DNA from: Anoplolepis gracilipes
Taxonomy: Eukaryota > Arthropoda > Insecta > Hymenoptera > Formicidae
Direction of reading: 5' to 3'
Assembly: GCF_047496725.1 (NCBI RefSeq)
Contig: NC_132975.1
Span: forward strand, 15,881,001-15,945,000
Length of the DNA stretch: 64,000 bases
Each line of letters opens with the position of its first letter. The stretch's first letter is position 1. Positions 38,560-52,639 of this stretch are shown in pieces. Made by a program: the position numbers and the translations under genes. A model generated the notes under the pieces. It was not told where the DNA came from. It made no database searches and saw only the letters and a program-made list of their open reading frames with translations.

Positions 38560-39175
38560 TGCTCTCGGAGTCAAGTCCCGCGCGCACACGTTCCTTCCAA
38601 GTCACCTTCCTTCGCTCACTCGTTCGTCCATCCGTTCCTTCCTTCTCTCTCTCTCTCTCTCTCTCTCTTTTTCTCTCAGCCAGACTGCCGGGAAAACGCA
38701 CACGCTTTCGAGCCGCTCTCACCAACACAATAAACCCATTGTGAGAGAGAATTCCTGGCGGCGCATTCCGCGTGTACGTTAAGAGTACGGCGGTGAAGAG
38801 AGCCTCGTGAGACAAAAAATAAAAGAGAGAGACAGAGAGAGAATCGCCGACACACGATTCTACTCTGACCCGACAAACTTGTGGATAACTCGTTATGGTG
38901 GCAAAGAGATAGAAATTGAAGGTGGAGGCGAAGAAGAAAGAAAGAAAGAGAAAGATGTGTGATCGCTCTCGCGAGGAGAGGAAAAGCGCGTGGAAGTGGG
39001 AAAGAGAAGGAGTAGATTGTAGGAGAAAGCAAAAGTATGCGTGCGTGTATCTGACGTGAGGTGGGAGGTAGTAAGTGAGCAGGAGAGCGGAGGAAAAAGA
39101 AAGGGACCGATATACCAAGGGAAAGAAGGAGTGGGGAAAGGAATTAATGCATGCCAAAGAGAGGAGGAGAAGGAA

Positions 39176-39227
<52 letters not shown>

Positions 39228-39426
39228 GAGGAGAACGATGGAGAAAGAAAAATGTAAGAAAAGCGAGAAGAGAGAGGAGGGAAGAGAATCGTGTATGGTC
39301 GTCGTATAAATAGACGAGAGACGATATAGTACCTAGGACAGGTAGGGATGCTCGTAACATGCGACCAACTGCTTCACACACGCTCGCTTCTTATCCAGGG
39401 TGAGCACCGCCTGGAGGGAGATGGAA

Positions 39427-39472
<46 letters not shown>

Positions 39473-39660
39473 TACGGCACAGGCAAGGCACACAACACAA
39501 GGCAAGGCCGAGCGACCAAGAGGAGACGGTGCGCACGCACGTGCACGCATGCACGCACAAATGCATCGTCGCGCGTGCGCGCGCAACACCGACGTAGTAA
39601 CCCATCCGAGTTCACTCTTGCATTCGCGTAAATATCGCGTACAAATACATATATACGCGG

Positions 39661-40152
<492 letters not shown>

Positions 40153-40690
40153 GGATTAAGTCGACGGCACGAAATTATATCGACATTGTCGGTGCCGCGT
40201 CAATGTGCTTCGCGATAATCCTTTCGTAATGTCTCCCTCCCCAAGATCTCCTTCTACATTCTTATCGATGAATCTTTCTCCACTCTCTCGCTTACTCGCT
40301 GCTCGCGCGCGTGTACCGACTCGAGATTCGATTGCTCAACTGAATCGTTCGCGATGAACCGAGTATAATCGAACCAGCCACACATGCGAGGAGCGCCTAC
40401 TAATATATACACGCACCTATATATATATATATTGTCTTCTCTATTTTTTTTCTTTGCCCTTTCTTCCATTTCCCTTTTTTCCACTACATTCACTACTTTC
40501 TTCTCTACGGTATTAAAAGTTTTTTGCTCCTATCTCGACGAACGAGTACGTGGTACGTATATACACTTTACTCCGGATCCCCGAGTTCCCGAGTCATTCG
40601 GACGATCCGAAACGACGCGCGCATTTACTGACAACCAAAAGCTGTCTCGCTCACATTTATATGCACGTAAATACACACGCGCACAGAAAC

Positions 40691-40692
<2 letters not shown>

Positions 40693-40751
<59 letters not shown>
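40693..40751. repeat. (AT)n microsatellite
   Basis: AT dinucleotide run inside the CpG-rich island. Confidence 0.9.
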
Positions 40752-40754
<3 letters not shown>

Positions 40755-40959
40755 TCAGAGAGCCGCGCTTGCTCCCGCTGCTGGTTGACATGTTTCTCTC
40801 GTGCCCACGCGCGCGCGCGCGCACGCGTCCGCCTCCACGCATAGGCATAGGCACAGACTCCGGCCTGCGGCCTCCGGCGAGGCGCACTCACACGGACGGA
40901 TGCACTTGCGCACGCTCGGTTATTCCACACGCTGCTGACGCGAGTAGTGGCAGCGCAAC

Positions 40960-41165
40960 GGCTCGTTCAGCTCGTTCAGCTCGTTCAGCTCGTTCGACAC
41001 GCGCGACCATCGATACTATCCTACGTGTATATGAGAACGTCCGAGAGCGAGAGTCTCTCTAACCCGGAGCAGCACACACCTACGCATACACGGCAACCAG
41101 CCATCCGTTCGTCCGTCCATCCGTTTGTCCGTCCGTCCGTCTGTTCGTCTGTCCGCCTGTCCGTC
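40960..41165. repeat. GCTCGTTCA minisatellite and CCGT-rich tract
   Basis: A 9-bp unit (GCTCGTTCA) is repeated four times at 40,960-40,996. At 41,101-41,165 a degenerate tetranucleotide array of CCGT, TCGT and CTGT units follows. Confidence 0.8.
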
Positions 41166-41230
41166 GTCACTACAGGTCGTCACGGACTTCTAAATCTCAG
41201 GAGCGTAATCGGACGCGTCGCCGCCCCATC

Positions 41231-41980
41231 TAATAATTTTTCTTTTTTATTAAATTAATAATCGGCAAATTCATTCGGTACAACGGCCATTCATTTTCGA
41301 CAAAAATGTGAGAAAATTAATATTGTTAGAACGTTGGAAAAATTATGTTTTTCAATTTAAAAAAAAGCGTATTTATAATTTTCATACACATTAGACAATA
41401 TTAATTAACAATTTTTTGAAAGTCAAAAACGTTAAATCTAGATTAATTTTCTCAAGTCTTTAATAAGAAAGTGAGCAATAAACTATAGACTATTACACAC
41501 TAAAGCTTTCAATTAAAATTGATACTAATGTAAAATATTACAAATACAATATTTGGTAATTAGTGCAGCTGATGCACGCAACGATATTACTTGTTGGAAA
41601 CGGAAATGGTATTTCCGTGATGAAAATGTCGAGCTGTGAATAGTTTTTGAATTACGATAGATAAAGAGAGGAGGTTTTGATAAAATGTATGCTTCGTGTC
41701 CAGAGATATATGTAAATATGTAAACATAGATGATAAAATCTTATATTTTCTTTTTATAGTACTCCAACAGTCTCCCTACTAATATTACTAATTGAGAAAT
41801 TATTACGTAACATTTTTCCAAGATAAATTAAAAAACGTAATTTATCATTATTTAACTTATTGTTGCATAAATAAATTGCTTTGTATAAGATGATGGCAGA
41901 TAGAAAAAAAATATAGGTTCTTACAGACTTTGTGTTACGTTATACATATATTTTTAGCAAGACAATTATGAATCTTGTAT

Positions 41981-42011
<31 letters not shown>

Positions 42012-43773
42012 GAGCGAGCTGATTACGCACAGCAGATAGTCTCGCATCGACAACTAACTGTTAGTTTGATCGCAACGAACTATGAATCATCCAAGTCATA
42101 CGCTATTTCAGAGTCTAGAGTTGCTTTCAAATTGTCAAAAGAATAATGAAACAAATTCAATTTAGTTCGTATTTATTATTATTATCGTTATATTCAAGAA
42201 GAATCAGTGCATTTGATATGTCACTTCATTTTTTGAAATATCGAATCTTGCTTGCTACATTTTTTATTTTTACAGCCTATATATTTTAAATTCTTCCAAC
42301 CCTTCTTTTATTCGTTTCTTTCGTTGTTTTATTCAAACTTTAATTTTTTAATTTAAAGACACTAGTACTATTTTATCACTAGTATCTATTTTACCGATTT
42401 CAAAAATTTTAAACTCACAATAACCGGAAAACATAATTTTTTTAACAAATCTTTGCAAGAAACGGAAACTGAATTTTACTTTTCGTTTTTTATTTTAATT
42501 TTTCAGATTGTCGTCTTCTATTTCTTTTTGTTTTATTATGTTCCAAAATAAATTATTATTTTTAAAATTTGTTAAAAAATAGAAAACGCACAGGTTTACT
42601 TTATTATTTATTTTAAGAATATCAAGAATCTCTTTCCAATTGTAAGTACTTGTTGAAGAGACAAATGGATCTATGTATGTCTTCATTCTTTGTCAAGTAT
42701 CGCAAATCACATGCTAGACGAAGTAAATATATCTGACGTAACAGTAGCCTTTCCATACGTTATGAGTAAGCGTTCGAACGAAACGAGTTTGTGCGCATCA
42801 CGTGTATGTGTGTATGTATGTATGTATGTACATATGTACATACATACATACATACAGTCGTACTATTGCATAGCTAAGTAAGTAGAGACAGTCATTACAC
42901 GCGAATAAACAATCAACTTCATAATAAAGCCGGAAAAAGTAAAATAATGAAAAGTTTAGTTTCGAAATAACATTAATTAAAATTAAAACGCAATGACAGA
43001 AATCACAAGGCACGTAGTAATTATATAAAGTAAAATATAGTTGAATGATTTTGACAATTATAACAAAAGGCCATTAAATTTTTTTTTTTTTTTTTTTTTT
43101 TTTTTGTGTAGTCTGTTAACAATTATATGCCAAATATTATGCCAAAAATTATAATTTAATTATTTTCTACAAAAATAATTTTGCCCATTTTTTTACTTAA
43201 TCAAATAATTGATTTGAAATGAATCGAAATTATATCCTCTATTTGTATATAAGCGTACGTGAAAGAAGTAAGAAGTGGGAAAAAATGAAGAAAAGAAGCA
43301 CCAAAATTTATGTGCGCGCGCATACATCATTATAGTTGCAGTATATGTATATTCTACACTGCTACTACTGGGGTCTATGTAAAACAAATATTATATAAAA
43401 GTATTGTCAATCGAATTTTTGGAATTTCTTATGCCACACCGATTATTACATATCGATATAATGATATCAAAATATAAATAGCAAAGTTAGTAGATGGACA
43501 TGAAAATCGCGACTATTGCGTTAGATTTACTCAAATATATATTTCTTCTTTCGCAATTTATTATGAAAGAAAGCGCGATTAAATATCAATTTTGTAACGC
43601 GATCAATTTATATAGTCATACACAATAAATCTCACGAAAACCTGACTGATAAAGATTAATTCACTCAACAGCTTACAAACTAGACAAGGTACAAAAAATA
43701 TCTTATGCATAAGATTAAAATCCATCTTTACAAAAAAATGAGATTAAAAAAATATGACTCTTGAAAAAGATAG

Positions 43774-43824
<51 letters not shown>

Positions 43825-44971
43825 AGGGAGGGGGAAATGTAAAAACACAATAATAGTAGTAGTAAAATAGTGAATACCAAAATACTTTTCTTCTCTCTCT
43901 ACATTACTCGATATAGCACTAGCAGCGAGATGCTGTTGAATGGACCGCGACCGATTGGCTAGCCTCAGGTCACGTGCACCCGGCTAGACATTCATTCTCT
44001 CGTCGCAACTGGTCTGCATATAATGTGCACACATGCCTTGACTACGCGCACCCGCCGTCGCCATTACCGTCGCTATTATGATACAAGTTTATTTTAAAGT
44101 CACCGCGCAAGGTATGCGTGTACTTCAACACATTGTGTTATACGTCGAGATGGATAAGAGAGATGAGGACGAAACGCAAATCGCTCTTACGACGTTTTCG
44201 AAAACATGTAGATTGTCTGCGAATAATAGCACGATTCTTATGCCGACAACACAGACATCTTTTCCCCAAACTCAAAATAAGCAATTAATATTTTATATTA
44301 TAAAAAGAACCTATAATAATATATAAACCACTCATAATTGAATTCATGCCCAGGATATTAATAATTTTACACAACAAATGTATAACAATATTTATAATTT
44401 AGAAAGAGATTTTAGGTGTTCCAAATTATATATATATATATATGTAAAACTTTTTATAAAGGTACAAGTTTAATCACGAAAAAAAATTTAAAAAAATTAA
44501 TTTTAGTTTAAAATTATACAATACGCACATAAACATATCTTATTTGATCTTCAATGAATGATAATGTTGAACTTTTTAAGATAACGATTTGATTGAAAGA
44601 GCACACAATATATAAATCATCTCTTTAAATATTGTTCAAATTACAGAATTCTCATGCCATCTTGACAAATGTTAACATTGAACTTGTAATGACAGGTATT
44701 ACATTGATATTATAGAGCATTTACAGATATCGTAAAAAATGTCGCATAAATCTAAAGAATTTGAAAATATCAAGTCATGATACGATTATGGAAAAATTTA
44801 ATTGTTCTCGTCAATTTTTTCAAACAGGCTGCATTTTTAAATGCAAATAATACAAACATTTTCGCGCTATAAATTAAAACTACAATAATCGAGCCTTTCA
44901 GAAAACAAGTCGATTAATTTCACTTTTTGTAAATATCATTATTTTAGCATGAGAAATAATTTTAATTTTAG

Positions 44972-45007
<36 letters not shown>

Positions 45008-45239
45008 AGAGAGAACGCGCACATGATTAGTGTTTAAATACTAAAATTTAAAAATTTAGAAATAGTGCAGTTGATCAGTTTGACTTTTGAGAGATTCAAT
45101 TATCATCAATATGTGATTAACAATTATTATTATTATATAACTATTTGTACGGTACAGTAATAATTGTCGAATTATACATGCCGATTAGACGACGAGGAAA
45201 TAAGCATCGAATTAAAGTCTATTATTTGAATAGATTTGA
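41231..45239. other. AT-rich region, no gene seen
   Basis: No exon is supported. Simple repeats are (CT)n at 41,985-42,012, poly(T) at 43,081-43,105, (GATA)n(GA)n at 43,768-43,819 and (GA)n at 44,974-45,003. A short GC-richer patch at 43,940-44,110 holds an inverted CCAAT (ATTGG) and CACGTG, and could be a promoter fragment. Confidence 0.5.
42812..42855. repeat. 44-bp perfect palindrome of GTAT/ATAC units
   Basis: GTAT tetranucleotides on the left switch to ATAC on the right around the centre TACATATGTA at 42,829-42,838. The 44 bp are perfectly self-complementary and could extrude as a cruciform. Confidence 0.9.
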
Positions 45240-45709
45240 GGCGAATCGCGATTGGTTTACCGTAGATTACGAAGCGAGCGAGTGTGCTCACGAACGAGAG
45301 GATAATACTTAAATTGTATAATGTGCGCGTGCCTCTCTCGCTTATTTGGTACGTGCGTGCGTGCGTGCAACTATTACATACACACGAGCACTCGTGTAAC
45401 GTGCAAGTTTCTTTTTTTTTCCTCTCTCTCTCCTTCCTCCCATTTTTTCGTCTTTCATATTGCATACTGCGGGCGCACGTGTATCGATCGCTACTCAAGT
45501 CGTGCAATCGTACGTAATTTTGCAGCAAGTAGCTACTATTGCCGCGGGACATAAAAGAGTATTCTAAAATTGTCGCGGCGCGTCAATTCGAAGGATCGTT
45601 AAGAAATCTGTTAACCGGTCGCGCGATGAGTAATTTGCCGACAGTCAAGACGCGCATATAATAGTTGAGTATTGTTTGTCGTCGAGATGAATGAAAAGCT
45701 ACGGAAGGT

Positions 45710-45750
<41 letters not shown>

Positions 45751-46080
45751 GGAGAGCGAGTCGAACGACGCGACGTCGGATGACGGCGCACAGCCGTCCT
45801 GTAATTGCTGCCAAGTGTTGATGACCAATCGCGCTTCAATGACATAAATGCGGAAAAAAAAGCCGTACCTGAACCGAGAGAGACAGAGAAAACTGACAAC
45901 GTCTGACAACAGGCGATATTTACGGTCGCTGTCTTTTCGAGTGATGTTTATGGCGGACCTCACGCGGACTTTGTCGCGCGAAAGCGTTCCCTCCCCCCCC
46001 TCCCCCCATTGTGCCCCACACTTATGCTCATGCTTATCAAAAGATCTCGGTTATCGCCACGAAATGCAAAGATGAATCGT
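45240..46080. promoter_or_regulatory. Smaller CpG-rich island
   Basis: GC- and CpG-rich compared with both sides, with (CGTG)n at 45,352-45,368, (GA)n at 45,714-45,751 and a C-run at 45,992-46,006. No splice-supported exon was found. A promoter or first-exon role is inference. Confidence 0.25.
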
Positions 46081-46214
46081 TCGTATCGATATTTGCACGT
46101 GGATATATAGTGGATATATAGTCGCGGCGAATCCTTACTCTTGAAAAATAATAAATAACGGTATTTTTCTCTCATCGTCTTATATATCATACATGTCATG
46201 TGTCATGTGTTATC

Positions 46215-46216
46215 TC

Positions 46217-46268
<52 letters not shown>
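46215..46268. repeat. (TAA)n microsatellite
   Basis: About 18 uninterrupted TAA/AAT units. Confidence 0.95.
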
Positions 46269-46269
<1 letters not shown>

Positions 46270-46962
46270 AATTTATTTTGCAAAACTCTTACTATTTCTT
46301 ACTTTGAAACGTGATTCTCTTTTTAGAATTCAAAAAATATAATTTTATCAAGTTAAGAATGATATATCTCGAGCGCAGATTTTCATCGCTATCGATTCGT
46401 ATAACATCCTGTGGGGGAAAAAAAAAAAAAAAAAAAAAGCAGAAAAAGAGCATCTCTAAAGCTAATCATGACGCTGACTGATACCGTGCGATGACGAGCA
46501 GATTGGTAAAGATGGAATCGCGATGTCCTCCTGTACGATATTGCCTCCTCACCCCGTGCGTAATCAGTGGAAGGCCAGACTGCTCGGCAGCAGCATCCAA
46601 GCATCGCCACATCACCCCTTCTCGTACGCTATTATTATAACCGACGTAGAATCAATCGAAAGTCGCCGTATACGCTTATACTTGCGTCATCACGTATCTC
46701 CCGCGTATTACTACACGCTGTACTTGTACTCGAGTTGATTAACATGATCGCTGTTCACGTCATAAGTTTTATGCGTCCCTCAGATACCTATGTTTCAGAC
46801 ATTTATAACTTTTGAATAAAAATCAAACTGCAATCGAGTAGAATAATACAATTTATAATAATAAATGTACGATAAGTTATACCTGGCTCTTTCCTTCCTT
46901 TCCCTTCCGTTCGCGAAATCTTCGCCGAATACATTTAGACGATTTATGTACATATATGTATA

Positions 46963-47153
46963 CACTGGAAAAAAAAATATATTGAATCAACATCATATTG
47001 TAGTTGAAATTTATTTGATTAATTCGACAATATTATTAATCAAAATAATACATGGCATATTAATTTCATTAATAATGTTGTCGAATTAATCAAATAAATT
47101 TCAACTACAATGATGTTGTTGATTCAATATTATTTTTTTTTTTTTTTTCAGTG
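46963..47153. mobile_element. Near-perfect hairpin MITE (TA target site)
   Basis: Ends CACTGGAAAAAAAA and the inverted TTTTTTTTCAGTG are flanked by TA on both sides. About 85 bp of each arm pair almost perfectly (TTGTAGTTGAAATTTATTTG against its inverse), leaving a loop of about 15 bp. CACTG-type ends and the TA flank suggest a Tc1/mariner-derived MITE. Confidence 0.85.
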
Positions 47154-47784
47154 TATATACTCTTGAGTAGAGTGAGTTAAAACTGATTTTTTCTACATTT
47201 TCTAATATCCAAAAATATAATATTTCTAGAATATTTTCTCAAAGTTGTACGTTGAAATTCTTAAGATTAACGGAAAAAGATACAATGATTAAGTGAAACC
47301 GGCTTAGGAACTCGTGTAATATATCATAAAATCGGTGAAAAGTTTATTTCGGTCAAGTTTCAAATTAGAAATTCATGTCTTGTTACATCCTTCAGATTTT
47401 TGCTTATATATTAATATTTATAAATACTGAATAGATATATATATATATATCAATAATAATAATAAAAGTTATAATATGATTTTTTGGAAGATTGTGTGCG
47501 TGTGCGTGTGCGCGCGCGTGCTCTCAAAAAATGACGTAATAGACATTATAGTCATATAATAGCAGGAAAAAGCAACTTATATATTCACACACATAAGAGA
47601 ACATTATTACTGTAAATGATGAACATTATTTGAGGATTTGTTATACAGATTCAAATTGTCACACATACTTTTGAAAAAGATGAGCGTTACATCACCGAAA
47701 AAAAAGACTCACGCGCAAAAAGCAACGATCGATGATTTATGATAAGATTAAAATATTTTTTGTTATATTCATATGAAGCTTTAA

Positions 47785-47954
47785 GGCCCAGTCTACAATA
47801 CGGAGTGAGTCTGGATTAAGAAATGAGCTGACGCAAGAAGGTTATTTCCGGTGTAAGAGAGCTGGAGTAAGAACGTGAAGGAATAAAATACTTTTTTTCT
47901 CCTTACTCCTCCTACTCCAACTCTTACTTTTATTTTTTTATTGTAAACTGGGCC
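47785..47954. mobile_element. TIR element with GGCCCAGT ends
   Basis: GGCCCAGTCTACAAT and the inverted ATTGTAAACTGGGCC form the termini. Inside, a second pair (AGAGCTGGAGTAAG and CTTACTCCTCC-type sequence) also folds. 170 bp, no coding capacity. Confidence 0.7.
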
Positions 47955-49076
47955 TATAATGTGTGCATTATTCATAAAACATTTGTTTTTCAGATGTTGT
48001 AGTTATCACAAACTTTAGCAAATTATTAAACTAATTCATTTCTTAAGGGTATACTATATTTTGTTTGTTATTGCAAAAAAAAAAAGACGAAAAATACTTT
48101 TTATTAAAAATTGTAATGTTTAAGTTTTAGTATATAATTCAATTTCGCTGATTTCATACAGTATAATTTTATACCGTTATTAGGTTATATTGATTTTTGC
48201 TTTGAATATATAACTTTGAATATATCTCTCGATCAAACTTTTTATAAATGATAGATGATTACTCACATCTTTAAATCGGTTGTAATAAATTCAGGCATTT
48301 AATTTGATTTAGATGTCTCGCAGAGAGTTGCAGAAATCGTCAGTTTTGATATCGTCACTGTCACAATTATATGTTGTTTTTATTGATCTTTGTGCAAAGT
48401 TTGCAAAAGTAATGATGGACGTATCATAATATCACTTTATAATTTTATAAAAAGAATGAAAAAGAGCTTGTTGCATCGTTTTATTGATTCCGGAAAGATT
48501 ATATCCATAAACTGCTCTAAATAGAAATACGAAAACAAGATCACACTTGGAGCAGATATTCCAAGTATCTTTTAATATATGTCATATTTCACTCACACAC
48601 AAAATAATATATTAAACGTGATTAAATTCGTTTCAAGACTTATCTCGAAGAATGGAACCTAACTTGAAACTTGAAGAATTTTGATTCTAAAAACTCTGGT
48701 AATTTACAAATGAGAATATTTAATTCTCAAGTGTTTGAAAAAAATCCAATATATGTAATTGTTACAACAATATATTATATATATATAAGTTAACTTTGTT
48801 GATACAGACGTTCCAACTATGGACACGTCATTTAAATATACGTACTCGTATACTCATAACATTCCATTATAGTTTTTTGCGAATAGTAACATGACACGTG
48901 AGTCATAATGAGATAGGCATAGCGCTTTATGGAATTATGACTATACCTACTATACGGAATTTCCACTCCCTTTACTGCGCATGACAATATTCTTATCCAT
49001 TGATGATAAGAATATTGTTATGCAAATTTAATTCATGATAGTACATATTTACATAGAAGTATTGCAAAGTTTCTTG

Positions 49077-49116
<40 letters not shown>

Positions 49117-50212
49117 GACTTAAAAGTTTAACACAAATCTGCACTTGGAATCCGTACTTGATATATTTGCGAACAAAATTTGAAATTTTTATGTTATTGT
49201 AATATATATCTAACTTGGCTGTAACACAACAATTTAATTAAATAATAAAAAAATAATTAAATGTTATAAGTATGAATTATAAAGATCTTGTTAAATATTT
49301 TATTTTATTATAAATGTAAGATTATATATTTATAATGTTAAATTATTTGCAGGCAAAGATCTCTGCTTTAATACAAAATTTGCAGACAATTATTTCTCGA
49401 CAAATCAGACGACAACTTTCAAATTTTCAAATTCTCCTTTTATTTTATCGCTTATTTGTTTTGATTGTAATTATAATTATATCATAATTACAATCAATAT
49501 AATCAAAATTGAAAAATAATTGTAAAGAGATTATCCAATTTTTTTATTCTCTGCTCACATGTTCATCTCTTAAATGTTCGATACTGTAATTGGAATAAAA
49601 ATGAAACAAATAATAGAAATTGTAAAGAAATTATTACATTGTAGGTATATAAATCCACTATGACGAAAAATTGGAAATTTGTAAAGTTTAAATTCGTGGC
49701 GAAAAAAAAAAAAAAAAAAAAAAAAACCTTATAACATATTCTTTTTTATGTGTTATACACATAAAAAAGTTCTTCTTTTATATATAGTTTAAAGATTTCT
49801 CATTCCAAGATAGCTTTGCTATGTATATAATGCAATTCTGTTTTAGTTATATCCGTGTATCGTGTCGTAACACACGATATAGTAGTTTTAAAGTACTATA
49901 GTTGCATACGTACAGCTTGGACCGGCATATGCCTTGAAAATATTTCATTCAACGTTCACAGTGTCGCGCGTATGTACGGCATGTGCCAAGCATTGACCGT
50001 GGACAACGCGTCTAGCGCGCGTCTATTAAGCTTATTCCGTCGTCTATTAAAAGAATACTCGCTTGTAATCTTGCCATTACATGTTACCTGTCGTGTGCTA
50101 ATAAAGCACACACCCGTCCGTCGTATGGCGCGTACCTTACGTCTCGCGTTTGCGCGCGCACGCGCATCAATGTACGTGCGAGTAAAAACACGTACGGATA
50201 CAGGCAGTTGCG

Positions 50213-50252
<40 letters not shown>

Positions 50253-50815
50253 ACTGTCGCCGCCGTCGCCGTCGTCGTCGTCGTCGTCGTCGTCACCGTC
50301 ACGGCGCGGCGTCTCGACGCTTCCTTGTAACTCTCTGCGAAGCGTCGTCGTCCGCCCGGTTAGCAACAGATTTCACCAGGTTCGGCGAGCCGTCGAATAA
50401 AAAGGACCTCGCTTGGTTTAAAGAAGAAGGAGGGAGGAGAGGAGGAAGAGAGAGAGAGAGAGAGAGAGCTTTATTCCGAACGAAGGTGTGGGCATGCGAA
50501 TCGATCCGCGAATACTTACGGAACGAACAAGCTGGACGAGCGCGCAATTGCTTGACAATTCTCATTTAATTCTCTTCGTCTGCTCAAACGACGTTTTCAA
50601 TCAATCGTCAAAAATATAAACGCGAATTATATATAATTGACGGTTAATAGTTACGTTTCTTATTGTTAGAATCTTTTAAATAGAGTCAGTAGAATTGTCA
50701 CTGAAAAAATAACATAATCGTATTGATAAGCGTTACTAGTACAGAGTACTGTGTAAGTCAATGAAATTTCCTCTTAGAGGAAAAAGAAAGTAATTATTTC
50801 TACCAGTGAAATATT
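47955..50815. other. AT-rich region with one CpG-rich patch
   Basis: No exon is supported. Small hairpins lie at 48,984-49,019 (GATAAGAATATTGT arms), 49,465-49,495 and 49,741-49,772. (CA)n is at 49,084-49,113. A CpG-rich patch at 49,850-50,570 contains the CGTCGC/CGT tract listed below. Confidence 0.5.
50217..50294. repeat. (CGTCGC)n and (CGT)n tract
   Basis: Hexanucleotide CGTCGC units pass into CGT triplets. This produces open Ser-Pro, Thr-Ala or Asp-Gly frames, none of them supported as genes. Confidence 0.85.
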
Positions 50816-52639
50816 TTTAAAGATGCGTCTTAATTAGGCTGTCTACTCAAATCTTGTCAAAAAATTCCCTGATTTTCCAGGTAATTTAAAATTCCGAGTA
50901 AAGAGAATATTTCCACATTTTTTAATACAACTTTCTCTAAAATAAATTTTTTTATCACATATTTTCTAACGTTTTTCATTCATACAAAGAAAGAAGAACA
51001 CCGAGCCTCTCAAGTTTCAAGTGCTAGATTTATAAATGACGTCTGTCGACCTAGCCCCCCCTTGTAAAAATAAAAAAAACAAATATTGCAAATTTACGAG
51101 CTATTTATGAGCTTTCATATCCCGCAAATTAAAAATTTTGAACTCGTCACACTAGGCAGGAATTTAATAATATTGGTGGGGGGGGGGGGGGCTGAGTCGA
51201 CGTCGACTCAGCCCCCTCGCCCCTTAAAAATAAAAATATTCAATCGTTCTTTGCGGCAGAATTAGGAGCTATTTATGAGCTTTTAAAATAATATAATTTC
51301 GATTTTTGAGCTCACCGTTTTAACCCTAAAACAACCCTTTCGTGATTTAACTCAAGAGAGAACTATACTTAAAATGAAAAAATTTAACACTTTTGCGGGT
51401 AAATATTGTTTATTGATTTATGAGCTCTCAAAATACGTGTATTTTGATTATTGAGCCGCAACCCCTTTATGGAAAAACCACCCCTCGCTTCCCCGGCACA
51501 AGAGAGGACTATATTTAAAATGAAAGAAATTAAATATTTTGTATTAAGTGTTTTATAATTAAATATTTTATATTATTAATGCTTCTTATAGGTTATAGGC
51601 TCGCAAAATAATAATTTTTTTTTTATTTTAAATTTACAGTTCTCTCTTATGTGAAGGAGATGTGGTGATTTTTTTTGTAAAGTGATTATTTTTGTAAAAA
51701 GGTTGTAACTTAATAATCAAAATCACTTGTATTTTTGAAGATGATAAATCGATAAACAATATTTAGTCGTAAAATAAATTCTTTTATTTTAAGTATAGTT
51801 TCTTTTGTGCTGGAAAGATTTGGGAGTAGTTTCATTGTAAAGGAGTCGTAGCTCAATAATCAAAATACATGTATTTTGCAAACTCATAAATCAATAAACA
51901 TTTTTTTTTAATAAATCAAAATATACAAAAATTCTTGAGTTGTATACTTTGATTTATTAAAAAAAATGTTTATTGATTTATGAGTTTGCAAAATACATGT
52001 ATTTTGATTATTGAGCTACGACTCCTTTACAATGAAACTACTCCCAAATCTTTCCAGCACAAAAGAAACTATACTTAAAATAAAAGAATTTATTTTACGA
52101 CTAAATATTGTTTATCGATTTATCATCTCCAAAAATACGAACGATTTTGATTATTAAGTTACAAGCTTTTTACAAAAATAATCACCACATCTCCTTCACA
52201 TAAGAGAGAACTGTAAATTTAAAATTAAAAAAAATTATTATTTTGCGAACCTATAAGAAGCATTAATAATACAAAATATTTAATTTCTTTCATTTTAAGT
52301 ATAGTCCTCTCTTGTGCCGGGGAGGCGAGGGGTGGTTTTTCCATAAAGGGGTTGCGGCTCAATAATCAAAATACACGTATTTTGAGAGCTCATAAATCAA
52401 TAAACAATATTTACCCGCAAAAGTGTTAAATTTTTTCATTTTAAGTATAGTTCTCTCTTGAGTTAAATCATGAAAAGTTGTTTTAGGGTTAAAACGGTAA
52501 GCTCAAAAATCGAAATTGTATTATTTTAAAAGCTCATAAATAGCTCCAATAAATTATCTTTGCTTCCACAAAGTCCGGTATCATCCTAGGCACCCTTAGT
52601 GCTTATTTTCTCCTAATCCTTCATTAATGCATCTTTAAA
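50816..52639. mobile_element. Foldback element of about 1.3-1.8 kb
   Basis: The segment 51,265-52,547 is a long inverted repeat with arms of about 640 bp and high identity: GGAGCTATTTATGAGC at 51,265 and GCTCATAAATAGCTCC at 52,532. The axis is near 51,905-51,950. Within each arm, modules containing GAGAGAACTATACTTAAAAT and TTTATGAGCTCTCAAAATA recur at roughly 100-150-bp intervals in diverged form. The outer pair TTTAAAGATGC (50,816-50,826) and GCATCTTTAAA (52,629-52,639) may be its true termini. There is no coding capacity and the family is unknown. Confidence 0.75.
51187..51216. repeat. 30-bp perfect palindrome
   Basis: GGGGGCTGAGTCGAC and its exact inverse meet at 51,201/51,202, preceded by a G-run (51,178-51,190). 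It lies just outside the long foldback arms. Confidence 0.9.

Noticed and set aside
38297..39381. Long overlapping frames on both strands in the GA/CT-rich island
   Set aside because: They overlap one another on both strands, run through microsatellites and show no domain; CpG- and purine-rich sequence is naturally low in stops.
44078..44326. 82-aa open frame near a CCAAT-like box
   Set aside because: No recognised product, and the tail is AT-rich low complexity; kept only as a note on a possible promoter fragment.
49855..50400. 181-aa open frame with Ser-Pro repeats
   Set aside because: Its length depends on the CGTCGC repeat and CpG-rich sequence; the opposite strand is open too, with Asp-Gly repeats.
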